A stretch of DNA of 64,000 bases from Dendrophyllia cribrosa (taxonomy: Eukaryota > Cnidaria > Anthozoa > Scleractinia > Dendrophylliidae), in the NCBI GenBank assembly GCA_024195265.1, contig JAJLRJ010000005.1, forward strand, positions 46,369,515-46,433,514. Direction: 5' to 3'. The notes below the pieces were generated by a model, which did no database searches, was not told the DNA's origin, and saw only the letters and a list, made by a program, of their open reading frames with translations. The position numbers were made by a program, and so were the translations under genes. Below, piece by piece: positions 10,650-21,306 of the stretch; position 1 is the stretch's first letter; each line of letters begins with the position of its first letter.

Positions 10650-12230
10650 CGATCGCATCTTTCTCCTATCATAACAGTGATACTAATATCTCAATATGAT
10701 ACCAGTGGTTGCCTCTTACTCAAGACTAGGATTTTCAATATCGCCGTCTCAAGTTAGCAAATAAGTTATTTACTACAATGCTATAATATGAAAACGGGCA
10801 TGGTGATCACACCTTTTTATTAAACCCCGTCTACACGAGCAATTTTTATGTGGCAATTTTCTGCGTGGCAATTTTTATTTGCCCGTTGAGTTGATGAAAA
10901 TGACCAATTTTTATGTGACAACTGTATTTGCTGAAAAGCTGGCGTGTTAGTTTTTATGTGGCAAATAAAAATTGCCACATACCGATAATTGTCCGTGTGG
11001 ACGAGACGCCACATAAAATGTGACAATTATATCGACGTCATCTGTAGAACCCAGTGCCCAATCCCCAGTCCCAGTCTTCTTCTAGTGACTTTCGCCATCT
11101 TGCTTTGTATCCTAGCCTTTATTCCATGGGCATCTCCGCTTTGCGAAATTATTACTGACACAAATTAACAACAAATATTTATCGATCATCTACACGGGCA
11201 AATAAAAATTGCTCGTGTAGACGGGGCTTTAATATATATTTTTGATGTACTAGATGTAATAAATTTCTGCGCGAAGTCTCAGAAAATTTTCATTACAACT
11301 TTTTTTTATGGGATCACCTCAACCCTTTCACACCCACAGTAAATTATGGAGACATGTAGTGTAGTTCCAACTGTTTTTTCCCCAGATGAAATCCAATGGT
11401 GTGACAATTCAAATAAAACCTCTTCAGTAGTACTTTTGCATGGTACCATTTGTTCTAACTTTTGAGTCTGTTGATGAAATCCTATGGTGTGACCATTCAA
11501 ATGAAATCTCTTCAGCAGTACTTTTGCGTGGTACCATTTGAGTTTTACTTTTGTGTTTGATAAGTCACTTCAAGCTCTTTAATCTTGCTATACCTGTTCT
11601 TTTGAAGTGTAAACTGTAGATTAACGTAAAAAATAAAATAAAACACTTCTACTTTGCCTGATTTTAAGAAGGTGCACAAAATAAGGTTCCCTGCAACACA
11701 AATTTCTCGCATCTTATGCCAAAAATGTTGCCAATTTGTTGGTAAGAATGTTGCCAATATCTTGGTAAGAATGATTCACTAAGCAATTTTCTTGTGCAGC
11801 TTGTGTGCAATTTTGAAGCAATACAAATGTAATTATTGTGTACTGTAGTTCACCACTTCGAATACAACTGACTATTTTAATGTTTTATTTTGTGGCCCAT
11901 TTACATTCTACATGAATTGAATTATGCGATAAACTAATAAAATTGTTTGCTAAACGATCCAAGTTGACACAAATGCAAAATGGGTGCATGTTTCCATGTC
12001 TTACCAATATAACAGAATAATAGACAAAAGCTTGTAACAATGTCTTCCATGCAAATGATAAATATACACTGTATATGCATGTGTTTGATGCAGGGCAAAA
12101 ACTTAACTCCAGAATACGGTGGCCAGCTGCGCCACTCACTCTCAACAAACTTATTCACCAAGGCCAGAATTAAATGGCCCTTAATTTTAATTATTCACTT
12201 GGAAACAAACGCCTTTATTATATTAAAATG
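10650..12230. repeat. Dispersed repeat block, copy 2
   Basis: Paralogue of 3215-4465 in the same orientation. Relative to copy 1 it contains the TTAA MITE at 10,824-11,228 and lacks the hAT-like MITE. It also has a tandem duplication of about 85 bp: ccagatgaaatccaatggtg at about 11,382 and again at about 11,468 (tgatgaaatcctatggtgtg). Confidence 0.8.
10824..11228. mobile_element. 405-bp piggyBac-type MITE with TTAA duplication
   Basis: Terminal inverted repeats CCCCGTCTACACGAGCAA and TTGCTCGTGTAGACGGGG are flanked by TTAA on both sides (10,820-10,823 and 11,229-11,232). The related site in copy 1 has a single TTAA at 3335-3338, confirming insertion and TTAA duplication. The interior is full of short repeats of AATTTTTATGTGGCA and its complement and has no coding capacity. 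Confidence 0.85.
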
Positions 12231-13260
12231 CACCATTATGTCAACAAATTGCGAGATTTTTGTACAGTTCGCACACATTAATACTTAAGCGTTTACAACT
12301 GTTGAATATATTTTTAGCGTCAATTAAAAAAACTTCAAACAAGTCTTCCTCTTTATGAATGTACCGCCACATACATTCAGCCAGATTCGAAGAGAAGTGG
12401 TGTTTTTGTACACCGAATGATTTCATTGTAACATAACTCAAAGTTCAGTAGACGGTAACATATCACGTTGGATGGCAATGTAAACAATCAATATGTTGAA
12501 CTCGCAATATATTAAAGGTTGTTATTGATTCATTGAGTACGCGTTCTCTTGTATTCTACCCGTTATTCTCGAAAAGTATTTCTACGATACCTGGGACCGG
12601 GAAAGCAGAGAAATGTGTGCATCATTATTATTTTAATTCATCGACTGTGGCACCGTGGACCGCGGTGGCAGGGAAAACTTATACATTATTATTATTCATC
12701 GACTGTGGCACCGCGGACCGCGGTGGCAGGGAAAACTTCAACCTCATTCCCAGGGCCTCTCTCTCTTCAGCTACGTCATCATCGGGAGAGACCTTGATTG
12801 CAACTGGTCACGTGCCACCCTGTGACAAAATGTTTTTCATCGGGGTAGGGTCACTAACTACTTTCGTAGATATTTACCGACCTTTCTTAACCACTTTCGT
12901 AGATATTAACCGAGCTTCGCGGCTCGGTAAATATCCACCACTACCCACCACCACTTCGGTGAATAGTTGTTAATTAACCCTCGGACATACACGCAAACGT
13001 ATACCCCAACCGTGATACAAACCGTGGTCTACGTTTATGCGATGTTGCAATATTTCGGAAATATTTTACATCTAATAGATAGCACGCGATGTGCTCTACA
13101 AGATAACGTAAATATTATGGGTTGGGGCGCTGCTGGGGGTCCGTGACGTCATCCAAAATGGCCGCTAAGGTGGCCGCCATCTTGGCTTTTACAAAAAATT
13201 CAAATTTATCAGAAAAATGCGGAAATTGCAAATATTGTCTGCTAGAGTTGCAAAATAACA
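12231..13260. other. No gene seen; a short tandem duplication
   Basis: A unit of about 60 bp containing catcgactgtggcaccg and ggtggcagggaaaactt is present twice at about 12,635-12,740. The rest shows no motif I recognise. Confidence 0.5.
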
Positions 13261-13261
13261 T

Positions 13262-13400
13262 ACAATCGCTCCGACGAAGGGCTAGCGCTCGAAACGTCAG
13301 CTATTTGAATCTTTTTACGGTGGTCAATTTACCTTATCGACTCAGTCGATAAAACTAAATTCTCGTGTTTCATCCCCCCACCGACGCAGCACCACAGTTT
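13262..13400 (+). repeat. PLE-like 3' end with hammerhead-like string
   Basis: CCGACGAAGGGCTAGCGCTC then GAAACGTC repeats the arrangement seen at 2163 and 2389: a near-CUGANGA core, a GGGC/GCTC-like stem, then GAAACG. No polymerase fragment accompanies it. Probably a solo terminal repeat of another PLE family. Confidence 0.45.
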
Positions 13401-13837
13401 CTCTAGAAACTAACCCCATAACATACAATCAAACATTTTGATGCTTTTGGTAGCATTCTTTATGTTTTTTCGCTGACAAAAGGTGAAAAACACGCTTTTT
13501 TCTCCAAAAATGGGTTGACCATATGTTACTTATGACGACATAGCTCGTTATCATAGCAACCGCTTGTCGCCAAACTTTACCAAATGTGTCTCAAGGATAA
13601 ATGAACAGCTACTGAAAACGGCATGTGCTAATCTTAAATGGTCTTGAAAATATCGGAGAAAAACCTTGTACGTCCGAGGGTTAAACTTCCGAATCAGGTC
13701 AAGAGAATGACAACAAACTCCTAGAGTGTGAAATGATATATAAGGATTTTCGACAAACGCGAAAAGAAAAATACAGTACATCACTTTCATAATGTTCAGT
13801 CTGAAGAAGAAAGAAGAAAAAAAGAAGAGAAAAAAGA

Positions 13838-13916
13838 ACGGCACGAGCGAGACCGCGAACCTGGGGCCTTTCGGCTGTCATTCCGCGCTTTACACCATTC
13901 GGCCACCGTGACTACT
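13838..13916 (-). repeat. tRNA-like sequence (tRNA pseudogene or SINE head)
   Basis: On the minus strand GTGGCCGAATGG matches a tRNA A box and D arm (Ser/Leu-like), and about 45 bases on GGTTCGCGGTC resembles a B box. The anticodon arm does not fold well, and a pyrimidine-rich run follows downstream. Likely a tRNA-derived SINE or pseudogene rather than a working tRNA. Confidence 0.4.
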
Positions 13917-14629
13917 GTTCGTTTTCTAAGCAGTTCAAAAAGAGTTTGTTTTCGTAATGAAGACAGAATATTTCTTGCAACAGGCACCTTGGAAAGGTGG
14001 AAAAATGGCAGGTATATAATCCTCCTATTTTTTTAGTTTTTTTGAATGGGACAATAAAATGTTCAACATCCACTCTGTAATTAATCCAATGAGTTGGTCT
14101 GTTGGTGAGTCTCCTAAAATAGATTCCCAAGCATGGGGGTGTTGATGGGGTTAACCAGCTACAACGTTATCAGAGTTTCTAAACAGCAGATTTAAACTAA
14201 GCTCCGGTTCTATGGAACCAGCTCAAATTTGTTTCATTCCAGGTGCGGGGAAAACTGCTCCCTGGCGAGGTGTTCCACCTACGACAACCTATTACACGTA
14301 CACTCGTTTCAATGTGGCTCTGTTGACAGCTTTGAGGGGGTTAAATGGAACTTAAAACTCCCATTTTAGAATAGGAAAATGTTCATTAGACTTTCACTTT
14401 CCCTTGAACTCTAGAAAAATTATTGAAGGGAAAAACGATTGATATTCCTTGGGAGGGACTCCTCGCCAGGAGACAGCAACTCACGCGCCCGACGAATCGG
14501 AACGCCCACGGGCATGCCCAGAAAGAGACACACGCGCGTCAGTTACTGGCCCTTAAGGAGGAAAATACAGAACTACAGGAAACCGAGATTAGACTAAATA
14601 TCAAAGAAAAACACGCACAAACAATATTC
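13917..14629. other. No gene seen
   Basis: Short open frames only, with no recognisable domain. Confidence 0.45.
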
Positions 14630-14820
14630 GTCATCAAGTCCACAGACAGAAACAATACTCGTGATAAGTCCGCAGGCACAAATAATTCTCGTAATCAAGC
14701 CCGCAGGCACAAACAGTGCTCGTGCTCAAGCCCACAGACAACATGCACACCATGATTGATTCGCGATTAAGCCCGCAGGCACAAACAAAACTTAGCAGTC
14801 AAGCCTACAGGCACAACAAA
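14630..14820. repeat. Degenerate ~35-bp minisatellite
   Basis: About six units sharing aagcccgcaggcacaaac (variants tccacagacagaaac, cctacaggcacaac) separated by 15-20 variable bases. Confidence 0.65.
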
Positions 14821-15446
14821 AATCGAAAATAGAATCTACTGTTTTGGCGCGAGCGTCGGAGATTTGAAATAACTATTAGGGGAAAAGGGGGCGAATAAAA
14901 GTACACGAAACAAACAGTCAACTAAAGGACGCCCACGAGCTGAGGAGATATGCAAATGTAAGAAATTGATAATTCCGTAAGACGCGAACACATGTACAAC
15001 AACTAGCGTACCGAAAAAGAAATGGCAATGACAAACCCGCAGAAAAAAAACACTAAATAACTGATAAACGTAAAAAAGCCGAAAGCGATAATACAGGATG
15101 TATATGCTGTACAACTAAAAACTAAAACGAACACCCGGCGAGCTTAGAAAGGCGCAAACCAAATGGCAAACACATATGATGCCCGATTTAGGGTGTTAGC
15201 TCTATTGTACATTGTACACATTCATTGTATTAGGTAAAATTATGTATTCTAATATATTCTATGGTATTGTATTCTATTGTATTGTCGTTCTTTTGTGCTC
15301 TAATATTCTATTGTTTTAACAAAAGAATAAGTGTTACCCCTAAATCGCGCATGGTATAGGCAAACAGCACGTGTCCATGGTGTCAAAAAGAAAAAATAAT
15401 AATATGAAAAGGGAACATGGCGAAACAAACTAGGATAACTAACAAT
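14821..15446. other. No gene seen; short AT-rich tandem words
   Basis: Contains imperfect TATTCTATTGTAT words at about 15,240-15,310. Ends at the BEL target site. Confidence 0.45.
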
Positions 15447-15451
15447 GACTT

Positions 15452-15853
15452 TGATCTGCATTTCACGCGCCTTTCGGAATGTGTATTCAAACTATCGTTT
15501 CACTTCCGCGGAGCGGGAGAAATTAAGGTGTCATTTAATATATTCATAAATATATAAAGCATGCAACTCAAGTAACGGGAAAATTATAATTTAACCAAGC
15601 CGCGAAGTACATTTCGACGAAAGTTACAGAAGTTAGGACCGCAACTCAACGGACTAAAGACACGGAAAAAGAAACACAAAATGTAAGTATGTTTAATCAC
15701 TGCGTGGCCGAAATGTATAGAGAAATTTATAGTAATTTGTAAACGTTTCTATTTTTCAGTTGACTACTTCTTCAATAGTGCAAATAAACAGTCTAGTGTT
15801 AAAGTCCGGGCTGGTCTTCCCTTATTGCCGTTTCGATCGCTAACGGCGTACCA
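15452..15853 (+). repeat. BEL 5' LTR
   Basis: Starts TGATCTGCATTTC and ends GCGTACCA. It includes a possible intron at 15,683-15,759, with donor GTAAGT and a pyrimidine-rich acceptor TATTTTTCAG. No clear primer-binding site follows at once; TTGGCCGAG at about 15,877 is one weak candidate. Confidence 0.95.
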
Positions 15854-16049
15854 GTCAAATTTTGTTATCGAAGATTGGCCGAGTCGCGTGGTATTGACAA
15901 CCGTCCAACCGTCAAACTTCGCATCGCAAGTGGAGTCGTTCCCTCAACATACGCCGAAATCTACATCAAGAGTACGCCGAAATCTTCATCACGATTACGC
16001 CGAAATCTTCACCAGGATTACGTCAAGCGATGAACTGAATTCCGTTCAA

Positions 16050-18047
16050 ATGTCGCCTAAAGTAGACGTCAAAACTCTCGTTGGGAAAATGGAAAATGCC
16101 GTAAACATCCTCTACGAATTGATCGAAGAATTTGAAATAATTCTCTCGGTGAAACCTGAACTGAAAACACTCGAAGCAGCCTTCAACCAAGTAGAGACAA
16201 AATATAGGCTCATCAAAAAACAGCAGGAAACTATTTTAGACAGATCGGTCGAAGAAGCCATTGGCGCAGACGAAGAACCGTGTTTGACGGCCAGGAAGTT
16301 TGGAGACAAAGCCAAAGCTGATTTTCTTCGAATTGCTCTCAAATTTGCTGCGTATCAAAAGGATCAAAATTCAGCAGAAACATTTAAGAACTCTGAAACC
16401 TTAGAGGCTTTATCATCATCAATGACATCAATGTCATCAGCAGTTACAAAAATGGCTGACACCTTAGGATCAAAGTCAAACGCAAGTGGTCTACAAAGAT
16501 TACCAGTACCAACATGGGGTGGAGCTCGCAGATCTTATTCTAACTGGAAAAAAGAATTCAACCACTGGATGGCGAAGTATAAAGACGAGCAATTACAACG
16601 CTTCAGAAACGCGATGCCCAAAGGTTCGTGGTTGACCGACCAAGTTAAAACCTGTAAAACCATCGACAGTGCGTGGAGCATCTTAGACACCGAGTTCGCA
16701 GACAGGCGAAAATTGATGGATCAATTGCTGTCTGACATAAACAATCTCAAGTCAGTCAAACGAGATTCCAAGTCCTTCACACAATTTGCCACAACAATAT
16801 CTTGCTATGTAAACGATATGGAAGCTAATGGGTGCCCTGTGCTAGAGTCCTCTGAAGCACCATTCTTCATGTCTCAGCTTCTGTCTGAGCTTGATCCAAA
16901 CGACAACTCAGACTTTGGTAGAGAGATGAATCGCGAGGGAAAAGAAGAAACCGTTATCAACCTCATCACCTGGTTACATCAGGAAGCCAGCATTCGTTCT
17001 CGAGGCAAAAGTAGTACCAACCCCGAGGAAAGACAGAATGAACTAAGTCGCCGAGACAAGGGATCCAAAAAGTCAGACAATAACGCCGCGAGTGGTGAAG
17101 AAGCTGATGATGACACATGTCCACTTGGCTGCAAAACCAAACATCATCTCGCTGCCTGTCCAACGTACCATAATGCATCAGTCAACCAAAGGTGGGAGAT
17201 CGTTAAGCAACATTGGCGATGTCGCAAGTGTCTTAGAACGCATCACACAAGCGATTGCAAGAAGCCAGACGGTTTAACCTGCGACAAATGCAGAAAAAAT
17301 CACCATCGGTCTTTACACAATGAAAAGACTACTGGCGAAACAAACACAAGCTTAAATCCTAAAGCAGCTCCGTTCCAAAGTCAAGTCCAAGGCCCCTCGA
17401 CTATGGCTCCGGCTAGTGGCAACGTCCAAAGTAACGCTGTGAGTCAAGAAAGGAAGTTAAAACCCGTCACTGGACTGTGCCCAGTTCAAAAGGTTAAAGC
17501 AATGGACAGACATGGGAACTTTGTCGGGATTCTTGCAATGTTAGACTCTGGGTCTAACACCAGCCTGCTCTCCAAACCTGCAGCTAAACGACTTGGCTTA
17601 AATGGATCAGCAACTCAACTTACTATGAATCTGGCTGGAGGAAGGAAGAAGAGTGAATCTTCCCAAATAATCGATATCACGATTGCCTCACCTACAGATG
17701 AAGATATTACGAAGTCCATTCAAGTGTACACTGTAGCAAAGCCTTGCAGCAACGCAAAAATGATTTCTAAAGGTTTAGTTGGACAATACACTCATCTGAA
17801 GAACATTTCTGATAAATTGCATCTTTCGGGCGGAGCCATTGATCTCCTCATTGGCACAGACCTCGTAGAAGCCTTCCTTGATATCCACACAATGTCCAGA
17901 GAACCAGGAAAACCCATTGCAAAACGAAACTGCTTTGGATGGTATGTCCTGGGACAGTTCGAGTCAAACAACTCAAGCATATCAGAAATTCAGTCAGTAG
18001 AAGTCGGAACAGTAAGCGTTGTGGAGGATATTAAGAAGCTCCTTTAG
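16050..18047 (+). CDS. BEL gag-protease
   Basis: The first convincing ATG is at 16,050 (MSPKVDVKTLV); the frame is open upstream into the LTR. The N-terminal half is helical and capsid-like (NWKKEFNHWMAKY, LSDINNLKSVKRD). It is followed by Cys/His knuckles characteristic of BEL elements (CPLGCKTKHHLAACP; CRKCLRTHHTSDC; CDKCRKNHH) that should bind element RNA. An aspartic protease follows, with active-site MLDSGSNTSLL and a later LLIGTDLV. The frame ends at TAG 18,045-18,047 in KKLL; the same frame resumes directly as QDLLGVKPTEL, so gag-protease and pol are one frame split by one stop. Confidence 0.9.
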   Translation: MSPKVDVKTLVGKMENAVNILYELIEEFEIILSVKPELKTLEAAFNQVETKYRLIKKQQETILDRSVEEAIGADEEPCLTARKFGDKAKADFLRIALKFAAYQKDQNSAETFKNSETLEALSSSMTSMSSAVTKMADTLGSKSNASGLQRLPVPTWGGARRSYSNWKKEFNHWMAKYKDEQLQRFRNAMPKGSWLTDQVKTCKTIDSAWSILDTEFADRRKLMDQLLSDINNLKSVKRDSKSFTQFATTISCYVNDMEANGCPVLESSEAPFFMSQLLSELDPNDNSDFGREMNREGKEETVINLITWLHQEASIRSRGKSSTNPEERQNELSRRDKGSKKSDNNAASGEEADDDTCPLGCKTKHHLAACPTYHNASVNQRWEIVKQHWRCRKCLRTHHTSDCKKPDGLTCDKCRKNHHRSLHNEKTTGETNTSLNPKAAPFQSQVQGPSTMAPASGNVQSNAVSQERKLKPVTGLCPVQKVKAMDRHGNFVGILAMLDSGSNTSLLSKPAAKRLGLNGSATQLTMNLAGGRKKSESSQIIDITIASPTDEDITKSIQVYTVAKPCSNAKMISKGLVGQYTHLKNISDKLHLSGGAIDLLIGTDLVEAFLDIHTMSREPGKPIAKRNCFGWYVLGQFESNNSSISEIQSVEVGTVSVVEDIKKLL

Positions 18048-21000
18048 CAAGACCTCCTTGGTGTCAAACCAACTGAACTGTGTGCATGCAGCGATAACTT
18101 GATCCGTGAAAGCAAGTTTGTGAAGTCTTTAGCAGCCTCGACTGCGTTAGTTGACGGTAGAATCCAAGTCAAGATGCCCTGGAAGGAACGTGGACCTCCC
18201 AAACAAAGCAATTACGACATTGCTCTGAAGCGGCTGCTGTCTGCTGAAAAATCGTTCGCGAAAAAAGGTTGTTTCAAAGTCGTTGACGAGGAAGTCCAAA
18301 AGCTATTGGATCAAGACTTTGTGACTAAAGTTCCACCTGAACAAGTTGACCATGAAAAGCCTGAATGGTACCTTCCTTTACAAGCCGTGTTTACACCAGA
18401 GAGAACTACGCAAGTTCGACTCGTCTTTGACTCGTCATCAAAAGGTCACGATGGTTTGTCCCTCAACGACTGTCTCGAGAAAGGACGTAACTTCATCAAT
18501 AGTCTTCTTGATGTATTGGCAGCATGGCGATGGGACGAGGTGGCTTACACTGGGGACGTGCGCAAAATGTTCAACCAAATCTTGGTGCACCCAGACGATC
18601 AAGTCTATCACAGGTTCCTGTGGAGGAGTAAGCCAAGCGATCCACTAACTGTGTACCAATGGCTTAGGCTGAACTTTGGCGATAAACCTGCCCCTGACAT
18701 TGCAACTAACGCCATCAACACGCTCGCAAAGTTATCTCAAGCAGAGTTCCCGGAAGCGGCGAAAGAACTTCAAGACCATGTGTACGTGGACGATGTCGGC
18801 GGATCTAGAGCAAGTGCAACAACAGCAAAACAACTCACCAAAGACATTGACACTATTCTCGGAGAAGGACACTTCCAGATCAAAACCTGGCATTCAAATG
18901 AAGCAGAAATTGACCAATCTAACGATCACAAGTTCACAGATCTACTTGGCCTAAGATGGGATAAACAGACAGACAAGTTTACCCTGAAAAAGAACGACCT
19001 CGACCAGCTTGATGTCCTGACAAAGAGACGTTGCCTAGGTCTTGTTGGCCAATTATGGGACCCTATCGGTCTCGTGTTGCCCATAGCGATCAAGTTCAGA
19101 ATTGATCTACAAGAATTGTGGACTTCAGGCTACAACTGGGACGAGATCCTACCAGTGAGCATCCAGAACCAGTGGGTGGAGAATGCACTAACCATGACTC
19201 ACCTCTTGGCATTTGAATTCGATCGAAAACTGAAACCAAGTCATGCAGTTGGTGTACCACAAGTCCATGGATTCTGTGACGGAGGCGAAAAAGCCTATGG
19301 TGCAGTCATTTTCCTCCGATGGGAGGATTCTTCAACAGTGTTGTCTTGGATAAGAACCCCACCGCGAAAATTCAAACCCTTTGTTTCAGCAAGAGTAGCC
19401 GAGATACAAGAAACTGTCGGTGTAGAAGACTTCCGCTACATAAGATCAAAGAGTAATCCAGCTGACACTCTTACCAGAGGAACCGAGCCATCGCAACTTA
19501 CACGTTGGCTAGATGATCCCACGTTCCTGCAATTGCCCGAAACCAAATGGCCCAGTTTTCAACTCGATGACCAAAGCATTCAAAGTGAAGTCTTAAAGGA
19601 AATGAAGACAACTGATAAAGCTAACGTGTCCGTGGAACACAAAGCAGCCACATGTACATCAGCAGTCAACGCCATGCCAGAACAAATCAAGAAAGAAGAC
19701 ACATGTAACCCTATTCTTCAACAGTTGCTGAAGACCTGTTCAACATTTCCAAAATTAAGGAGAACTCTTGCTTACGTACGCCGTTTCCCTGAGAACGCAA
19801 GAAAGAAGAATAGAAATACAGGCCCTATCACCGTCGAAGAATTGAAAGAATCTGAGAATTTTCTCTTCAAGTGGTGTCAACGTGACTTAGATCCTTCCGT
19901 TGTCGACAAGAAGTTGATTCCAAAGATGGACGAAAACGGTCTACTCCGAGCTCACGGAAGACTGGAAGATGCCACGACACTACCACAAGAATTGAGAAAC
20001 CCAGTAATCCTGCCACGTGATCATCCTCTTGTCAAGTTACTACTGCGTCACCTACACAACAAGCGTAGTCACTGTGGATACAAAAGCTTAATCCATGAGG
20101 CCAGAAGAAAGTATTGGATCGTAGGAGTCCGAAGCATGGCCAAAGCTCTCACCGCAAAGTGTATCACTTGCAGAAAACTTCGCAAGAAACCTCTTGACCA
20201 GCTTATGTGGCAGATCCCGTCTCTACGAGTGGCAGCAGGTTTCCCCCCTTTCTCCAACACCGCCATTGACATGTTTGGACCCGTGCATATTAAACTCAAT
20301 CGGAAGACACTGAAAGAAGCTCAAGTAGTTATTTTCACCTGCATGACAACAAGGGCAGTTCACCTGGAGCTGGTCACCGACAAAACGTCCGATGCCTTCT
20401 TGATGGCTTTTCGCCGTTTCGCGAGCCTGCGCGGCCACCCCAACGTTTGTTGGTCCGACTGTGGAACGAACTTTGTTGGTGCGCAAAGTTACCTAAACGA
20501 AATTATGCTGAACTGGAACATGTCCAAAATTCAAAGTGTTCTTTCTGAAGACTTCTCATGTGACTTCAAATGGCAATGGAACATCCCTAACGCAAGTCAT
20601 CAGAACGGAGTCGTGGAAACCCTCATCAAGTCTGTTAGACAGAGCCTCAATGCTTCGTGCAAGGATCGACCTTTCACCGAAGAGCAATGGAGAACATTTC
20701 TCGCGGAAACAACCTATGTAATCAACGGCCGTCCGCTTTATCCAAGTTCCAACAACATCTGGGAAAGCCCGCCTATCTCACCCAACGATATTCTCATTGG
20801 TCATCATCTTCCACCTCCTCAACCAGAACCTGAAGAAAGGATCAACCCGAGGCATCTTCTGAGAAGCACGCAAGACCGAGTCAATGAATTCTGGAAGTGC
20901 TGGATGCGATACTTTGCACCAAATCTGTTACCCAGAAACAAGTGGTTCCGCACAAGAGAAAATGTTCAAGTTGATGATCTAGTTTTGGAGTTAGACCCGA

Positions 21001-21170
21001 ATCACAAAAGGTCAAAGTGGAAGCTGGCGCGTGTCATTGTCACCTATCCAGGAAATGATGGACTAGTGAGGAAAGCAAGGATAAAGACTCAAGATGGAGA
21101 ATACGACAGACCAATCCACAAATTGTGTCTTGTTGCAACAAAACAGGAACTGGATGCAAAACTTTCCTAA
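18048..21170 (+). CDS. BEL pol: reverse transcriptase, RNase H remnant, integrase
   Basis: Read in the gag frame after the TAG; the first ATG-type restart is not obvious. Reverse transcriptase motifs: TQVRLVFDSSSKG, YTGDVRKMFNQILVHP (motif A), FGDKPAPDIATNAI (motif B) and HVYVDDVGGS (motif C). The BEL-typical LGLVGQLWDPIGLVLPIAI linker follows. RNase H starts (VHGFCDGGEKAYGAVIFLR) but jumps at about 19,320-19,330 straight to DSSTVLSWIRTPP, so the middle of the domain appears to be missing in frame. Integrase has HLHNKRSHCGY...CITCRK (HHCC zinc) and a DDE core: TAIDMFGP, SDCGTNFVG and NGVVETLIKSV. The C-terminal part fits an Ig-like BEL integrase tail. Stop at 21,168-21,170. Confidence 0.92.
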   Translation, partial: QDLLGVKPTELCACSDNLIRESKFVKSLAASTALVDGRIQVKMPWKERGPPKQSNYDIALKRLLSAEKSFAKKGCFKVVDEEVQKLLDQDFVTKVPPEQVDHEKPEWYLPLQAVFTPERTTQVRLVFDSSSKGHDGLSLNDCLEKGRNFINSLLDVLAAWRWDEVAYTGDVRKMFNQILVHPDDQVYHRFLWRSKPSDPLTVYQWLRLNFGDKPAPDIATNAINTLAKLSQAEFPEAAKELQDHVYVDDVGGSRASATTAKQLTKDIDTILGEGHFQIKTWHSNEAEIDQSNDHKFTDLLGLRWDKQTDKFTLKKNDLDQLDVLTKRRCLGLVGQLWDPIGLVLPIAIKFRIDLQELWTSGYNWDEILPVSIQNQWVENALTMTHLLAFEFDRKLKPSHAVGVPQVHGFCDGGEKAYGAVIFLRWEDSSTVLSWIRTPPRKFKPFVSARVAEIQETVGVEDFRYIRSKSNPADTLTRGTEPSQLTRWLDDPTFLQLPETKWPSFQLDDQSIQSEVLKEMKTTDKANVSVEHKAATCTSAVNAMPEQIKKEDTCNPILQQLLKTCSTFPKLRRTLAYVRRFPENARKKNRNTGPITVEELKESENFLFKWCQRDLDPSVVDKKLIPKMDENGLLRAHGRLEDATTLPQELRNPVILPRDHPLVKLLLRHLHNKRSHCGYKSLIHEARRKYWIVGVRSMAKALTAKCITCRKLRKKPLDQLMWQIPSLRVAAGFPPFSNTAIDMFGPVHIKLNRKTLKEAQVVIFTCMTTRAVHLELVTDKTSDAFLMAFRRFASLRGHPNVCWSDCGTNFVGAQSYLNEIMLNWNMSKIQSVLSEDFSCDFKWQWNIPNASHQNGVVETLIKSVRQSLNASCKDRPFTEEQWRTFLAETTYVINGRPLYPSSNNIWESPPISPNDILIGHHLPPPQPEPEERINPRHLLRSTQDRVNEFWKCWMRYFAPNLLPRNKWFRTRENVQVDDLVLELDPNHKRSKWKLARVIVTYPGNDGLVRKARIKTQDGEYDRPIHKLCLVATKQELDAKLS

Positions 21171-21306
21171 ATCGTGCTAGAACACAGAAGTGATAGACAT
21201 TGTGCTATTTTCTGACATTTCTTACAACTGAACGCTGTAACATTTATTATAGTCGTTACTCAATTAGAAATAGTTAAACATATCTAATTTCCGTACTGGG
21301 GCGGAG

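Noticed and set aside
12533..12973. 146-codon frame
   Set aside because: It crosses a tandem duplication and low-complexity sequence and has no recognisable domain.
13838..13916. Functional tRNA-Ser/Leu gene
   Set aside because: A and B boxes are present, but the anticodon arm and acceptor pairing do not work by eye.
14630..14820. CRISPR array
   Set aside because: Units of ~35 bp recur, but the repeat part is degenerate and spacers are short; the context is eukaryotic.
18346..18954. Second-frame open stretches in the BEL pol gene
   Set aside because: They are out-of-frame shadows of the reverse transcriptase.
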